Source of the DNA: Valencia hispanica
Taxonomy: Eukaryota > Chordata > Actinopteri > Cyprinodontiformes > Valenciidae
Direction: 5' to 3'
Length of the DNA stretch: 64,000 bases
NCBI GenBank assembly: GCA_963556495.2
Contig: OY747721.1
Span: 28,070,349 to 28,134,348, forward strand
Made by a program: the position numbers and the translations under genes. Under the pieces are notes generated by a model. That model saw only the letters and a list, made by a program, of their open reading frames with translations. It had not been told where the DNA came from and searched no databases. Below, one piece after another: positions 1 through 11,530 of this stretch. Each line of letters begins with the position of its first letter. The first letter of the stretch is position 1.

Positions 1-904
1 TTAGTGCAGATTTCTTTTAAATGGTTCTTCACCACGAATACTGTCAATAATGAGCTGCTGTCAGTTTGGGGGAAAGTGACTGACAGATGCTTAAAGGTGA
101 CTTGACGGATCCTCTGACTGCTGCTGAGAAATCAGCCAACTCCAAGTCAGTTTAACCACATTCTTAAATCATTACTTAACAGAAACAAAAACTGAATATT
201 TTTGCTTTTTTAATGGAAAGTTTCATAACATAAAATAGAAAATATTAGAAATAGAAAATTCCTTCCCAAAGCTGCTGTCAGATCCCCGCTGCAGAGCTCA
301 TTTCATTCTCTTGTTGAATCACTTGAACACACTTGCAACAGACCAGAAAATGCTGCTGATTGCTTTTCTAAAATCTATAGGACTTAAAGGAAGCTCACTC
401 TTTGGAAACTAAGACTCAAAACTGACTATTTCATTTAGACAGCAGGAAATCAGCAGCTGAGGTTCATCTGAAGATCATGTTTTGTTTGAACTCTGATAAA
501 CCGTTGCTCTAAATGACTCCAATCTATTAAATCTGAGATGTGATATCTAAAACAGCTTCTAAAAAATCCTGTTTAGCAAAAGTACCAAATGACCAGAATC
601 CTTACTGAGCAAAAGTAACAGTTATCACCTAAACAGGGGTTGTGACAGACCAACTCAAAGTACTTTGTGATTATGAAGCAGAAACGGATGCATAATGTTC
701 TCAAGTTTCTTGCACCTCAAATCAGTGGTGTGCATTTGTGCGGAGCCCTCCTGAGACAGTCATTTGTAGAGAACAATCAGTCAAATGGCTGAATTGCTTC
801 CACAGCATGTTCTGCAGAGACCTGATAAAGAGCCATGCATTTGATCCAGAGGTACAGGGACAGGGATGTATCCAAAAGGTTACAGGGCAATGGCAGTGAA
901 AGGC
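1..904. other. Unassigned non-coding stretch
   Basis: I see no exon, RNA gene or recognisable repeat boundary here. The sequence is moderately AT-rich with only short open frames that lack codon bias or recognisable motifs. Its right edge runs into a Tc1 transposase scrap, so some of 700-900 may be decayed transposon. Confidence 0.55.
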
Positions 905-1040
905 TTCAGTTGGAGAATCCTGCTAACAGGTTTTACCCCATCATTGCCCTCCATTTACCTCAATCTATCTCTCCATCAATTCTGACCAGCTTCCCCTTTT
1001 CTGCAGAAGAAAAGCATCCCCACAACATAATGCTGCCACT
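905..1040 (-). mobile_element. Tc1-like transposase fragment
   Basis: Read on the minus strand, this stretch translates to [19 protein letters not shown] followed by an in-frame stop. This is the central block of Tc1-type transposases, between the first and second catalytic aspartates (compare the same block in the element at 34.5-36.1 kb). Only about 45 codons can be aligned by eye. No terminal inverted repeat or TA duplication is visible around it, so it is a truncated, dead remnant. The flanking DNA on the left may hold a further unrecognisable part of the same copy. Confidence 0.7.
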
Positions 1041-2030
1041 TAGGGCCGGGCGAAATGGCCTCAAATCTATATTCTTTTTTGTTATATGTCAAAATGACTG
1101 TTTATGAACATTCCCACTTTCCAGATACATTGCAACAGAACAACTTCAAAAAAGTAGAGAATACCATTTAAAGATCATTCATTGTGCAAAAGTTTTAAAA
1201 AAATGCAAATCTTTTTCCAAAGAATGAAACAAAAATTCTCATAACAAATAAAGATAAATATATTTTAAATAAATTGAAAGCTAAATGTTATGAAAACACA
1301 AAGTTCAAAATTGTCTACCTTCCTGGTTATTTCCTCTTGTTTATAAAATTAATATCGCACAAAAATAAGCCTGCACATTAAAAATGCTTCAAGGTCAACA
1401 GGTTTGTTTTCAGATTTTTTGTATTTTAACCATGTTTCATTCAGTTTATACTATAATGCTAAACTTTTTGTTAGTCTATCACATAAACTTCCCTAAAAAT
1501 ACAGTGACACAAATGATTGTAATGTAAGAGAAAATTTTAAGGAGTTTAAATACTTTAGCAAGGCAGTGTCATTGTGTTAGAGAACCTCAAATCTTTTTAG
1601 TTTAATTACTTATGTGCTGCATTGATCTTTATTCTCATTTGTAGCACAGAAACCTTTCAAAATAAAGGACCAACTCTGCATTTCTGAAGTTTTTTCATTA
1701 TTATTCTTAGATGCATATAAATAACCTTGGTTACATATCAACAGTTAAACTGATTCCCTTTATTTATTCCTGTAAAATATTGGACTTAAACTCGTTAAAG
1801 TCCAGGAATCTCCTCTGAAGACACTCGAGCTGTGACAGAAAGGAGTCAGATTTTTTTTCTTTCCCTCCTGAGAGTCTAACTGAAATGTCAACAGATGTCA
1901 CAACAGTTTATGTCCATGATGCTCTCCATTGCCACATCCTGCACAAACAGGTTGTTGTTGTTGTAGCCGATACTCCTTTTGTTAGAAACCATTGTGCAGG
2001 GTCCAGCGTTGGTATATTCCATCCCTCGTC
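1041..2030. other. Unassigned AT-rich stretch
   Basis: Strongly AT-rich with several poly-A and poly-T runs and no coding or repeat signature I can name. A short GTT run lies near 1951-1964. Confidence 0.5.
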
Positions 2031-2061
2031 CACACACACACACACACGCACGCACGCGCGC
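2031..2061. repeat. CA/CG dinucleotide microsatellite
   Basis: An uninterrupted CA run grades into CACG and then CG dinucleotides, about 31 bp in all. Compound CA-CG runs of this type are common in fish intergenic DNA. Confidence 0.95.
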
Positions 2062-3414
2062 GCTCTGTGGTCCTGTGGAGATGATTTATGAGCTGCGGCA
2101 GAAACTTCTCAGGCTGTCAGATCACGGAGGATGAAGTTCTGTCAAATCACAGATGCAGAATGCATACAAACACTGCAACGACCAGGAAAATGACACGGCG
2201 CTGTAAATTTCCCTGCATGAGCTGCTGTTACCTGGACACACACACCGACACACACTGCGCTGTGCTGTGGGAGGAAAACCAGGAAGTTTTATTCGGCTCT
2301 GGAGGGCTGTTTGATAGAAGTCATTATCTGATTCCTGCTCTAACCTGATAGAGCTGGATATTATAACAGGCAGGGTGAGTGTTTGCCTCTGGCTCTGCAG
2401 CATCTTGTCAGAGGGATTGTCTATATGAATGTGCACATTCCTGCTGTTGGCGTTCCGTATACATGCTTTTTGCTGTGCTCTCCTTCAGGTAACCTGTTTT
2501 AATGCTTGCAGGTTTCAGAAACAAAGGGAAAGTTTGCTTTGTCTGCTCATACGGAGACCTGAAGACTGAAGGTACTACATAAGCAGTTGTATCAGTGGTT
2601 AAACATCCTCAAATTTTCCCAAACAGCAACAATCAGCAGCCCTGTGTTCCTCTTAGCAAATGGTCAGGGCTGTAAATACCCAGAAAACTTTGAGGCAGCT
2701 GCTACAGCTTGCAAGATTTTTAGAAAAGACAGATTAATGCCCCGTTTTTCTCCCAAAGACTAAAGGAGATCCAGCAGCCTCTGCGGTAGTCTGTTCTCAC
2801 ACCTCTCCTGTATCAAGCCGCAACCAAAAATCCATCAGTCTGCTTCACACGGCGATGAACTAAGCTGCCGGCATTCGAATAAAAACCTAGAGAAATCAGC
2901 TCGTAACCTTCAATTCAGCCTGTTTTAACTTGCCGTCAGCATATTTTAGAATTGATTTGTAGCATCGTAATATTTGAATTTTGGAGTCTTTTCTCTAACT
3001 TTATCCAACATCTGATCTTGGGGTGATCTCTAAAATATGCTTACAAAACTCATTATCTTCAAAGGGAGTACTGACTTCTGTGCTCTGATCTTCTCTTGTG
3101 CTGCCTTTGTGTTTTGGGTATTTTCCTTTTTTCTGTGTATTGGAAAAAGTTTCAACAGTCGACTATTTCCATTTTCTCAACACCCCTTGGAAATGGAACT
3201 TTCTTGTGTTGAAGAGAAGTGTGAGTTTGGCCTTTTTAGTGGAACTAAGTAGCAGATTTTTACCTTTGCATACCTGGTGAAGCTTTACAACGGAAACCTG
3301 AAACCTTTTGTTTAAGGTTGCTGCTGAAGAGTTGAGGGTATCGTCTACACAAGAGTTAAATCGATCCATACTCTAGGCATAGTCTGGTAACTGGTATTAG
3401 ACTCTTCTTGTTTG
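2062..3414. other. Unassigned non-coding stretch
   Basis: No recognisable gene or repeat. The part near 2085-2180 is GC-richer than its surroundings and holds two CTGTCA-type motifs (around 2115 and 2138), which could be regulatory, but nothing proves this. Short open frames on both strands show no known domain. Confidence 0.45.
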
Positions 3415-3657
3415 GACAAGGCAAGGCACATGTATTTATATTGTACGCTTTCATCAACAAGGCAATTCAAGGTGCTTTGGGTGATTAGGGAATAAAATAA
3501 AAGCAACAATATAACCACAATTAAAACAGAAAACATCAGTAAATGAAATAACAGTAAAAAATACTGGCGTTATGACACTCCAGTTATTATTAATCAGTTA
3601 GTCAAAGGCAGCTCTATACAGATGGGTTCTTAGCCTTGATTTAAGCAGGTGTTCAGA
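3415..3657 (-). mobile_element. L2-clade LINE 3' end, copy A
   Basis: On the minus strand this is the 3' untranslated end of a non-LTR retrotransposon: it starts at the RT-distal 'agctgcctttgactaa' stretch and ends in the CCTTG-rich tail. It matches, with many differences, the 3' end of the LINE at 16340-16568 (same order: AAGAACCCATCTG-like block, AGCTGCCTT, ATTAATAATAACTGGA, tail). It is 5'-truncated, as expected from incomplete reverse transcription. It lies immediately next to a second 3' end of the same family in the same orientation. Confidence 0.75.
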
Positions 3658-3668
3658 GAGAGGATCTT

Positions 3669-4145
3669 GAGGCAAGGCAACTTTTTTGAATAGCACACTA
3701 TCAACAATAAGGCAATTAAAGGTGCTTTACATTATTAGGGGATAAAAAAAAAAGCACCAATAAAAGCATAAAACACAACATTAGAGACATGACATATGAC
3801 ACATCGAAACATATGACATTCTAGCTATTAATCATGAGACTAGGGTAGGAAGGCCTGAGTGATCTGAGAGGTTGGTATAGTGGCACACTGTAAGTTTTCC
3901 AAATACTTTGATGCTAAGCCAATGATTTATAAGCTAGTAAGCATATTTTGAAGTCTATTCTAAACTACAGGTAACCAGTGTAAGGACTTTAGAACTGGGG
4001 TTATGTGCTCTACTTTCCTGGTTCCAGTGAGGACATGAGAAGCAGCATTCTGGATCAGCTGCAGCTGTCTGATTGCCTTTTTAGGCAGACCTGTGAGGAC
4101 GCTGTTTCAGTAATCAATCCGACTAAAGTTAAACCCATGGATGAA
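3669..4145 (-). mobile_element. L2-clade LINE 3' part, copy B
   Basis: Read on the minus strand, this aligns closely to 15950-16568. It encodes the C-terminal block of a non-LTR reverse transcriptase ORF (…VLTGLPKKAIRQLQLIQNA-like, then the LHW(L/V)PV block) followed by the 3' UTR and a GCCTTGCCTC-type tail. The catalytic reverse transcriptase motifs are absent because the copy is 5'-truncated near 4145. Several frame breaks are present, so it is dead. Together with copy A it forms two tandem 3' ends in one orientation. Confidence 0.8.
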
Positions 4146-7100
4146 TCCTGGACAGGAGCATTTCTGTTATGTGACGAACAGGGTTTCATCGTTAACCTTT
4201 TGCACACGTTGGGGCTCTGTAACAGATATCAAGTCAAAGCCATCACATGCACTGTGCCACCAGAAATTATTCACACACTTTCACCTCTTCCACATTCTGT
4301 CAAGTTAGACTAATTCTAAATAAGATTGGAGCATTTTCTCTGAGCTGCACAAAGCACCTTCATCTTTCCATAACAGCTTCTTAGAAAGATGTGAAACTTT
4401 TTTTTTTTAATTGCCAAAATCTTCCAGTTTAATTAAGTGTTTTATAAGTATTCACACCCATGGATTTGGGTTGTAGAATCATGTTCAAATTGTTCAACTG
4501 GAATCAGGTCAGACTGTTGAGTGTCAAAGCCCGTGAACTTTCATTTACGGTTAAATATTTTTTTTCTTTTTTTATTGGCTATTTTTTTGTTGATATTGTT
4601 TTAAAGAAGCATACTGCTTACTTTAAAGTAAGTTTACAATATAACAAAATGGTGAAAGAAAAGGGTTGTGAATACTTTCACATGGCACTTTGTGTATTAT
4701 TACGATTGCCAAGGTCTCCTTGGATACGATATTCGGTAAGCTTTAATATTCCAAGTGCCAAACATTTATACTCTGGATGCCAGTGCCAGGTGCCCACAGT
4801 TGATACAGAATATTGTCAGATAGATGCTGAAGTTTACACAGTGATGGGGACCTCGCTGTGTTGGGCAAGGACGGACACTAATAATGCAATTTAATTTTTT
4901 TCTAATATCATGCAGCTCAAAGGCGGGCTTGTCCAAGCTTTTGGTTTTTATATGTTTCCATACTTCTTGTCATTCTGATTACCTTCCAAATTCTTCCTCG
5001 CAGGTCATGTTGGGAGGTTGGTTTATTCTGGGCTGAGCTGTAGGTCACACGCTCATGGGAAGATTCTGAATCCCGGTACAAAGTGGTGTTTCCAGACTGT
5101 AAAAGGATGCATCCCAAATATCTCAATGGTTAGAATCTAAATTATTATCCTAAAAACTGCTGACACTTATTTAAATTGTACAGACAGATTATACAGTATG
5201 AAGCTTTTCCTTCAGCTTAGTTACCTGCTCTGAATTGTATTGAAAGGAGATCTGCATGCTTGCATTTTGCCTAAATCCCTACAGAGCATTGTAAAACCTA
5301 GATGAGCTTCTGTATTCAGGTTACTTTAAGAAGATTGTGGATCAAACAAACCTTGGCACTTCTGTCGGTGCAGATGTTTTATAAAACATAAATCTCCTGT
5401 TTCTTTTTTTTTTCAACAATTCAGATTAAATGAATTGTATAAATGCTGTCGGTCTGATTTATATTTCCCCTCTCTCTCTGTTTGGTCTCACTGTTTCAAC
5501 ATAACGTATGTGCTGAGGGCTGAGCGATTAGTTTGTATATTATAAATTAATCACTGATGTTGAGCACGCAGCAACTTAAATGAAGTTACGGACGACAAAT
5601 AAAACACCATTATGTTCTCATTTTCATGGTGTCGACGACAGCTTCTCTAAAGAGAGTCATTTGTTTCTTAAACAGTTTTGGCATCAAAAGGAGCCCTGTT
5701 TGCATTTTATTAAACTTATTTTTTCCTCTCAATATGTCAGGCAGTTGTCTGTACAAAGGGGAAAAAATAATTATTCAGAGCTGGTGTGTTTGTTTTTTTT
5801 TAAACATACTTTTATGTTTTTTTTCAGGTTATTTCAATTAGTCATCCAAAAACATTTCCACTTTTTAGATTCCAGATTTCTTAATTCCAGTTCATGTGAT
5901 CTTAATTAAACCTTTAGGTAAACCTGTTTCTATAAAGTTATCACCCACAAAAGGGATAAAATATTCCAAAGGTAGAAAATATTGCACAGCGTAACATGAT
6001 GTTAAACACTGCTATCCACAAACGGAATTAAAGGAGGTTCCTGAATGTTAACATGAACTTTGAATACATAAGGAGGCAGTTTTTTACTTTCAATAACTCT
6101 GGCATTAAATCTGTGTTGCAGTCGAGGGTGGTCAGGAATTTCCTTGCTCTTATTCTGCTCTCTGTACTTCTCTGTACGTCATGCTTTTAGACACTACTAC
6201 CTACACATGCACGTTCTTTCTCAAATGACAACAAAACACAGGGAAAATGTTTCCACAAATCCAATCAGTGATTTTGAGGTCTGGATAAGTAAGGGGGGGA
6301 GAATTGGATTCCTATGTGCACTTCCTTCTATCCTCCATTGTCTATCCTTTCCTACTTTCTGCTCGTCCCTCCTTTCTTGTAATAAAGGAACTAAAGGTGA
6401 AGAATATCTTTCCCTCTGTTTAATACATTCAAAAACAGGGGGCAGACCTAGCTTTGGCTCCCATAAGGCCCACACACACAGAGCCCCTAACTTTGCCACT
6501 CCAGCTGAGGTACAGTAATGTTGATGCTGTACCCTTCATCAAGTTTATACCTACACCGCAGTCTAAAAATAGAGCTTAGTGTTGCTGTCGAGCCGCCGGT
6601 TAGTTTCCATGACTGGCAGAAATGACTTGAGCTGTTATTTAAACATCACTGAGCAGCTCAGCTGTGTTTGACTGTTTATGAAAATAAGGGGGAATATTGC
6701 ATGCAGGAGGGAAGACTGATGGGACTCAGAGATATGAAAAATTCTCAGGGTCACAGGGTCTCGTTTACTCTTCTTCACCTTCTGTTTGTTCCACCATTCC
6801 TGCCCAGTTTGTAACCAACATCGTGCATGTTGAGGTGCGATTGTTCTCTAGTTGAAATCAGAGGTAGAGGCTAATTAAATCTCATCCTTCTCCTCTGAGG
6901 CGGTTAAGGTCTATTCTGAGAGGAAACGGCATTATCCCGGGATAATCACATTCGTGCTGGGTCTGCTGGGAGAGAGCATGCTGCTGTCAGTCAATGCTCT
7001 GCTTCCACTCATCATTAATAACCCCAGGACCGTTACTGGTTCCCATAGCACACAGCTATCTTTTTTGCTCGTACTTTATTTAGTTTTGTATTGCATTTCA

Positions 7101-9309
7101 GATTACAATTAGAACAACTTTGAAACAAGAACCTGATATTTTAAACAAAAAACAGTTGTGATCTATTAGTTTTAAGTCTAATCCTGTGTCAACAACTGAA
7201 GGAATGTAAGAGGAAAATTTGATTTATTTTAGATATTTCTTTGGAATGAATTTTGTTTCTTCATATTTATAAAAATGAACAGTCTCCTTTCAGACAAACT
7301 AAAATGAAAGTTAAAAGTGAAAGCAGTGTCGTTTTTTTCTTTAGGTTTTAGGAATTTGAACAGCAGCACACTTGCATGGGTAACAGACAGCTCAGCTCGA
7401 TTTGTAAACTGTTATTTAAAAAAAGTATTTCCAGATATCTTATTTTAAGAACACCACCCAACACCAACCTTTTCCCCTTTTTACAACTTGTTTGGTCACA
7501 CATGAATCTGCCCCACTCTATAAATGTGTGTTACACTACTTATCTTGAATATCCAGTCTTGTCATGTATATGAACAAGGTGTATTGTTTATACGCCTTTT
7601 ATTATGAATACTGTATGCGCATTGGGTTGAATCATATTGTCCTTCTGCGTCATGACAGCGTGTGTTACTTCATAGTGTAGCATGCGGTTAATAACAATTT
7701 ACTGGGTAATTACTGCTACAGATTTTGCAGCAATGACCTATTTTAGTTTGTCTACATATTGGTTTCAAGAGCTTATGACCTGGGACTTTTTTACAGGTCG
7801 AAAAAAAACAAAAAACCTAGAGCAGCCTGGCTTATCTGGAGGTATCATGTTTCAGATGTATAGAAAAGCAATGCTTTAGTGTACTGCATAAAAGCTGAAT
7901 CATCCTATCCCCCACTCTAAACTCACAACTTCCAAGTTAGGGTCTGTGATGTCCCCTGCTAAAAGCTCAGAGCTGTAACCTAAACGGTTGAACTTCAAAA
8001 ACCCTGTTCTATATCGACATGGCGCACACTAAGGCATAACACTTTCCAACCCCATCTAATCTCCCACCACAGTGGTGCTACCGTGATGTTATATTGGCCT
8101 GCTCTTATCAGACAACTGGTTCGTCTTTAATACGTTTTACAGTGTCTCCAGTCTGTCAGCCATTTAACATTTCAAAGAGTAGATATCTCCTATAAGTGCA
8201 GGCTTGTGGTATATTCACTGAGCAGTGGAACAGGAATATCCTCTTGTCGTTTTCAGACAGAAATAGATCTCAGGCTTTAAATGTTAAATCATCATCTCCG
8301 GAGCCCGTCAGTCAATTTTTAAAACTGATTATTGTTGAACTTTTCAGAGTTGGACCCTCGAGCTTTTGATTGCCACTCTTCAAATTAGTCTTTTGTTCTG
8401 CCGAATGGCCCGTCTCCTTGTCACTGCCCTCCTCTGTTTATCTTTCCCTCCTCATCCCTTTCATCCCTCTTATCGGTCTTCAGTACTTTCTCTCTGTATT
8501 ACTGTACTTTTTCTTTTCATCAGTTTAACTATGTAAAGAGTGTGTTGGACTTTAATGTCTAAATGTTATTTTTCACTTCATGTTGGACCATAACCAGTCA
8601 ATGCTTAATACATCTCTGACCAAATAAAATCACAATCACATCTATGAAGTATCTAGTAATCTCTATAGTGTGGATGCCACATACTATTCTTACTAAATGC
8701 AAATGTGCATCCCTTTCAGGTATGACAGTACCACGACCTATTGAAACTAGGTTTTGCTATGGAATTTTGTATCTGTTTTACCAATATTAAAGATATCTAT
8801 TGAGTAATAGAAGAAAATCCTTTTTCTTTTCGAATCATTCTAAGACAAATATGAGCAACGGGGAACATATTACACTTTGACAGTCAGGAGTGTAACAACA
8901 CACATCTTTTATTCATTAAACTGAAGTCTTACCATTTCCCAGAGGTTTGCTTGTGTTGAATTGTAGTTTATCTGTATAAATTACAATGAGTAATATCAAG
9001 CGGAAAGCACGAACATGTTCCTATCTCCTATCAAACGTTTAGTGTAACTTTGTTCCTCATCAGCAAGAAAGACTGTTGACAGTAGAAAGTATTGTCTGAA
9101 CGATAGCCTATATAAATAACATTCTTTGGTATTTTTGTTATCTTTGTAAAAGTAAAAAGAGATTAATAAACCATATTTTGTGAAATATGTTTGGTAAGAC
9201 AACAGCAGATAATGGGACACATGTAACTTCTATAATCAAGAAAACAAAACAAAGGGAGAGCAAAAGCTAAGGGCTTTAATAACTGGAGACTACTAGAAGA
9301 AGCAGAGTA
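4146..9309. other. Long unassigned stretch
   Basis: More than 5 kb in which I recognise no exon, RNA gene or element boundary. It is AT-rich with many homopolymer runs. Open frames of up to 144 codons (for example 4460-4894) lack any domain and have the composition of random AT-rich DNA. The GC-richer island at 6870-7020 contains a perfect palindrome, listed separately. Old, unrecognisable transposon sequence is likely. Confidence 0.5.
6931..6946. other. Perfect 16-bp palindrome
   Basis: ATTATCCCGGGATAAT is a perfect inverted repeat with no spacer. It carries two outward TTATCC/GGATAA half sites, which resemble GATA-type or homeodomain-type binding half sites. It sits in a locally GC-richer segment. 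Whether any protein binds it is unknown. Confidence 0.5.
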
Positions 9310-9625
9310 AGACGTGGTCAGTTGGTCCTCCAGCAGGCTCAGCCCTGTAGCAGCATAGCTACACAGATAGCTCAGGATAGCCTACACCACTCTAACTGTG
9401 AGCTTTATCAAACAGGAAGCCTAGTCTTCAAAGTAGACAGGGTGTCTGCCTCACAGGCAAAAACTGGGAGCCTGTTCCATAGGAGAGAAACCTGATAACC
9501 GAAAGATCTGCCTCCCATTCTACCTGTAGGAACTCTAGGTTCACTGGTAGTTCCTAGAGTTTCTACTTCTAAAAACGATAGGAACCACCAGTGAACCTAC
9601 AGCTGGAGAGCGAATTGCTGTTTAG
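9310..9625. repeat. Old interspersed repeat with hairpins
   Basis: The succession 'ctaactgtgagctttatcaa', 'gtgtctgcctc', 'ctgggagcctgttccatagga', 'ctgataaccgaaag', 'ctgcctcccattctac' is one I recognise from a dispersed repeat found in many percomorph genomes, possibly the antisense of an L2-type LINE. I cannot fix the family without a library. Its right part contains overlapping inverted repeats. One has perfect 9-bp arms at 9531-9539 and 9553-9561; the other has 21-bp arms at 9536-9556 and 9579-9599 that match at 20 positions. The two hairpins share sequence and could not form together. Confidence 0.5.
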
Positions 9626-10587
9626 GAGCTAAACTTTGATTGAAAGCCTCTATTTCCGCGGCTAAATTAGTGAAACTAGTTTAAACAGTTTATTCAGAAC
9701 TGCAGCTTGGTGCGACTACAAAGCTCGCCTGCTATGGTGCAGCTAAACTATAACTAAAGGAAAATGTTGGACAAGTTACCTTTCCTCCTCAGACTTAGCA
9801 AAATACATTTAAGACTATTTGAAAAGAAAAACTGAACTCGTGTAAATATTTATCGGCTGACTTTGGATCTGTTGATTTTGGCTCATTGGTAACATTGCAA
9901 CATTCCACTGCTGGAGGGCTAGATTTCTATTATAAGATTATTACAAATTGATATTAGAAAATGTAATGTTTTTCAATAAAAGTAATTCTCACTGTGGTGA
10001 GCTTAGTGAAAAACTTTTGGAAACATGATACGTCATCTAGATGAACTTGTGTTCCTTCGCTCACTCATTCTAACACTCATTGATCAGACGAGCTTTATCA
10101 GTTAATGGCTATTGTTTTTTTTTTTTACTTTATTCAATCTGTTCTGCTTTATTGCATTTAATTAATTTCTAGATGATTAACTCACTGAGCTCAGCAGACT
10201 GTTTGCAGATGCAGCAGTGCTTATGTGCGTGTGTGTGTAAAGTTTACTCTGGGTGCAGTATGTGGGCTGAACTGTCAGCAGCAGTCGGGAAATGATGGCT
10301 ATCTTATGTTAAAGTGCAGTCGGTAAGACCAGAGTTTTTAGGGGAGCTCATGTTCAGCTTGATTAGAAGATGGGTGTTGGAAACCTTTTTTCACATTTTG
10401 ATTTAAAGATGGTTTAGACAGATTTCAGTAGAGGTTCAAATGACAGATGAGTGGTTTTACTTAAAAGAAGAGCTGTACCACACATGTCACTTAGCTAAAG
10501 AAATGTTCCTGCAGCACAGATATCAAGATGTGGAGGTTCCTTTCCTCCTGGAATACAACTTCAGCCAAACAGAAATGTGGATTTGTT
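9626..10587. other. Unassigned non-coding stretch
   Basis: AT-rich with a short GT run near 10228-10238. No gene or named repeat seen. It ends at the target duplication of the hAT-type MITE. Confidence 0.5.
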
Positions 10588-10595
10588 GTTTGTAC

Positions 10596-11010
10596 TAGGA
10601 ATGTAAGAAAATATTGATACACCTATATATCGCAATATTTTATTTCTCGATATTGTATCGATATTCAAAACAAAAATATCAGATTTTTTTTCCTTTTTTT
10701 AAGGATTTGAATGGAACCATTAGTGATGACAGTAATTTTTGTAGTAAAATTAAAAGCTTGATTGGTAGTTTGTGGCTGTTGTCACCTTCTTCGTTCCAGT
10801 GGATCAACTAGATCTACTAATAAAACTGGATGTGTTAAAGTATGAAACAGGTTGGAGTGTTTAGAATGCTGTGACAGCTTTCCTACTGTTAAATTGAGTT
10901 TTAAAAATCACAATATATCATCTTACTCATAGTATCGCAATATATCGGATCGTCTCTCCTGTATCGCGATACATATTGCATCGCTAGATTTTTGCCAATA
11001 CACATCCCTA
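10596..11010 (+). mobile_element. hAT-type MITE, copy 1
   Basis: A 415-bp non-autonomous element. Its ends are inverted: TAGGAATGT at the left and ACATCCCTA at the right. It is flanked by the 8-bp direct repeat gtttgtac (10588-10595) and gtttttac (11011-11018), which differ at one base. An 8-bp duplication and TAGGG-type ends are features of the hAT superfamily. The subterminal regions are full of ATATCG/CGATAT palindromes. A second copy in opposite orientation lies at 61525-61965, which fixes the boundaries. There is no coding capacity, so it would need a transposase in trans. The mismatch in the duplication suggests an old insertion. Confidence 0.88.
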
Positions 11011-11089
11011 GTTTTTACATTGTCTTTCAGTTAGTCTGGCATCTCCACTGATGCTAGTTTGCTCTGGAAGACCCAAATAGGGGTGAAAG

Positions 11090-11530
11090 CTCCGAACAAC
11101 CCGGGGCTCCAGGATCCTGGGAATATTTAAAACCCTTAACCACATAAAGGTTTAGGTTCTCAACGGGAAAAGGTAGAGCAGTTCTGATACCTTGGAGTCA
11201 TCTTCTTGAGGGAAGTCTTGGTGGAGTGAGATAGGATATATTGTACTGAGGGTGTTGCTCTGTTCTCTGATGGTGAAAAAAGAGCTGAGCTTGACAGGTG
11301 TAGCTCTCTATGTTCAGACTCGATTACATTTGAACCTTTACGTGTGGTCGTTGGATCTGGATCATGACCAAAAAGATAAAGATCTTGGGGTAGACTCCAA
11401 AGTCTCTGGAGGCACTATAGATTATTTCTGACCCGGGGATGGAATGGGTTACTCGAGGAGGCGCTGGAGAGTTCCTGGAGCTTTCTCTGTAAGTTTCATC
11501 AAGCAGAAAACCGTAAATGGATGGAAGTGT
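11090..11530 (+). mobile_element. RTE/Rex3-like LINE remnant
   Basis: Blocks such as 'ccttggagtcatcttcttga', 'gtggtgaaaa/agagctgagc', 'ctctctatgttcagactcga' and 'ctggatcatgaccaaaaaga' correspond, in order, to the C-terminal ORF region of a very common fish LINE that I associate with the RTE/Rex3 group. The sequence ends near an 'aaatggatggaa' stretch like the tail of that group. The copy is strongly mutated and rearranged, with no continuous frame, so no protein can be read. The clade name is from memory and could be wrong; the LINE nature is more secure. Confidence 0.6.

Noticed and set aside
4460..4894. 144-codon open frame on the plus strand
   Set aside because: Composition matches AT-rich random sequence, no domain or homologous feel, and no splice or promoter context.
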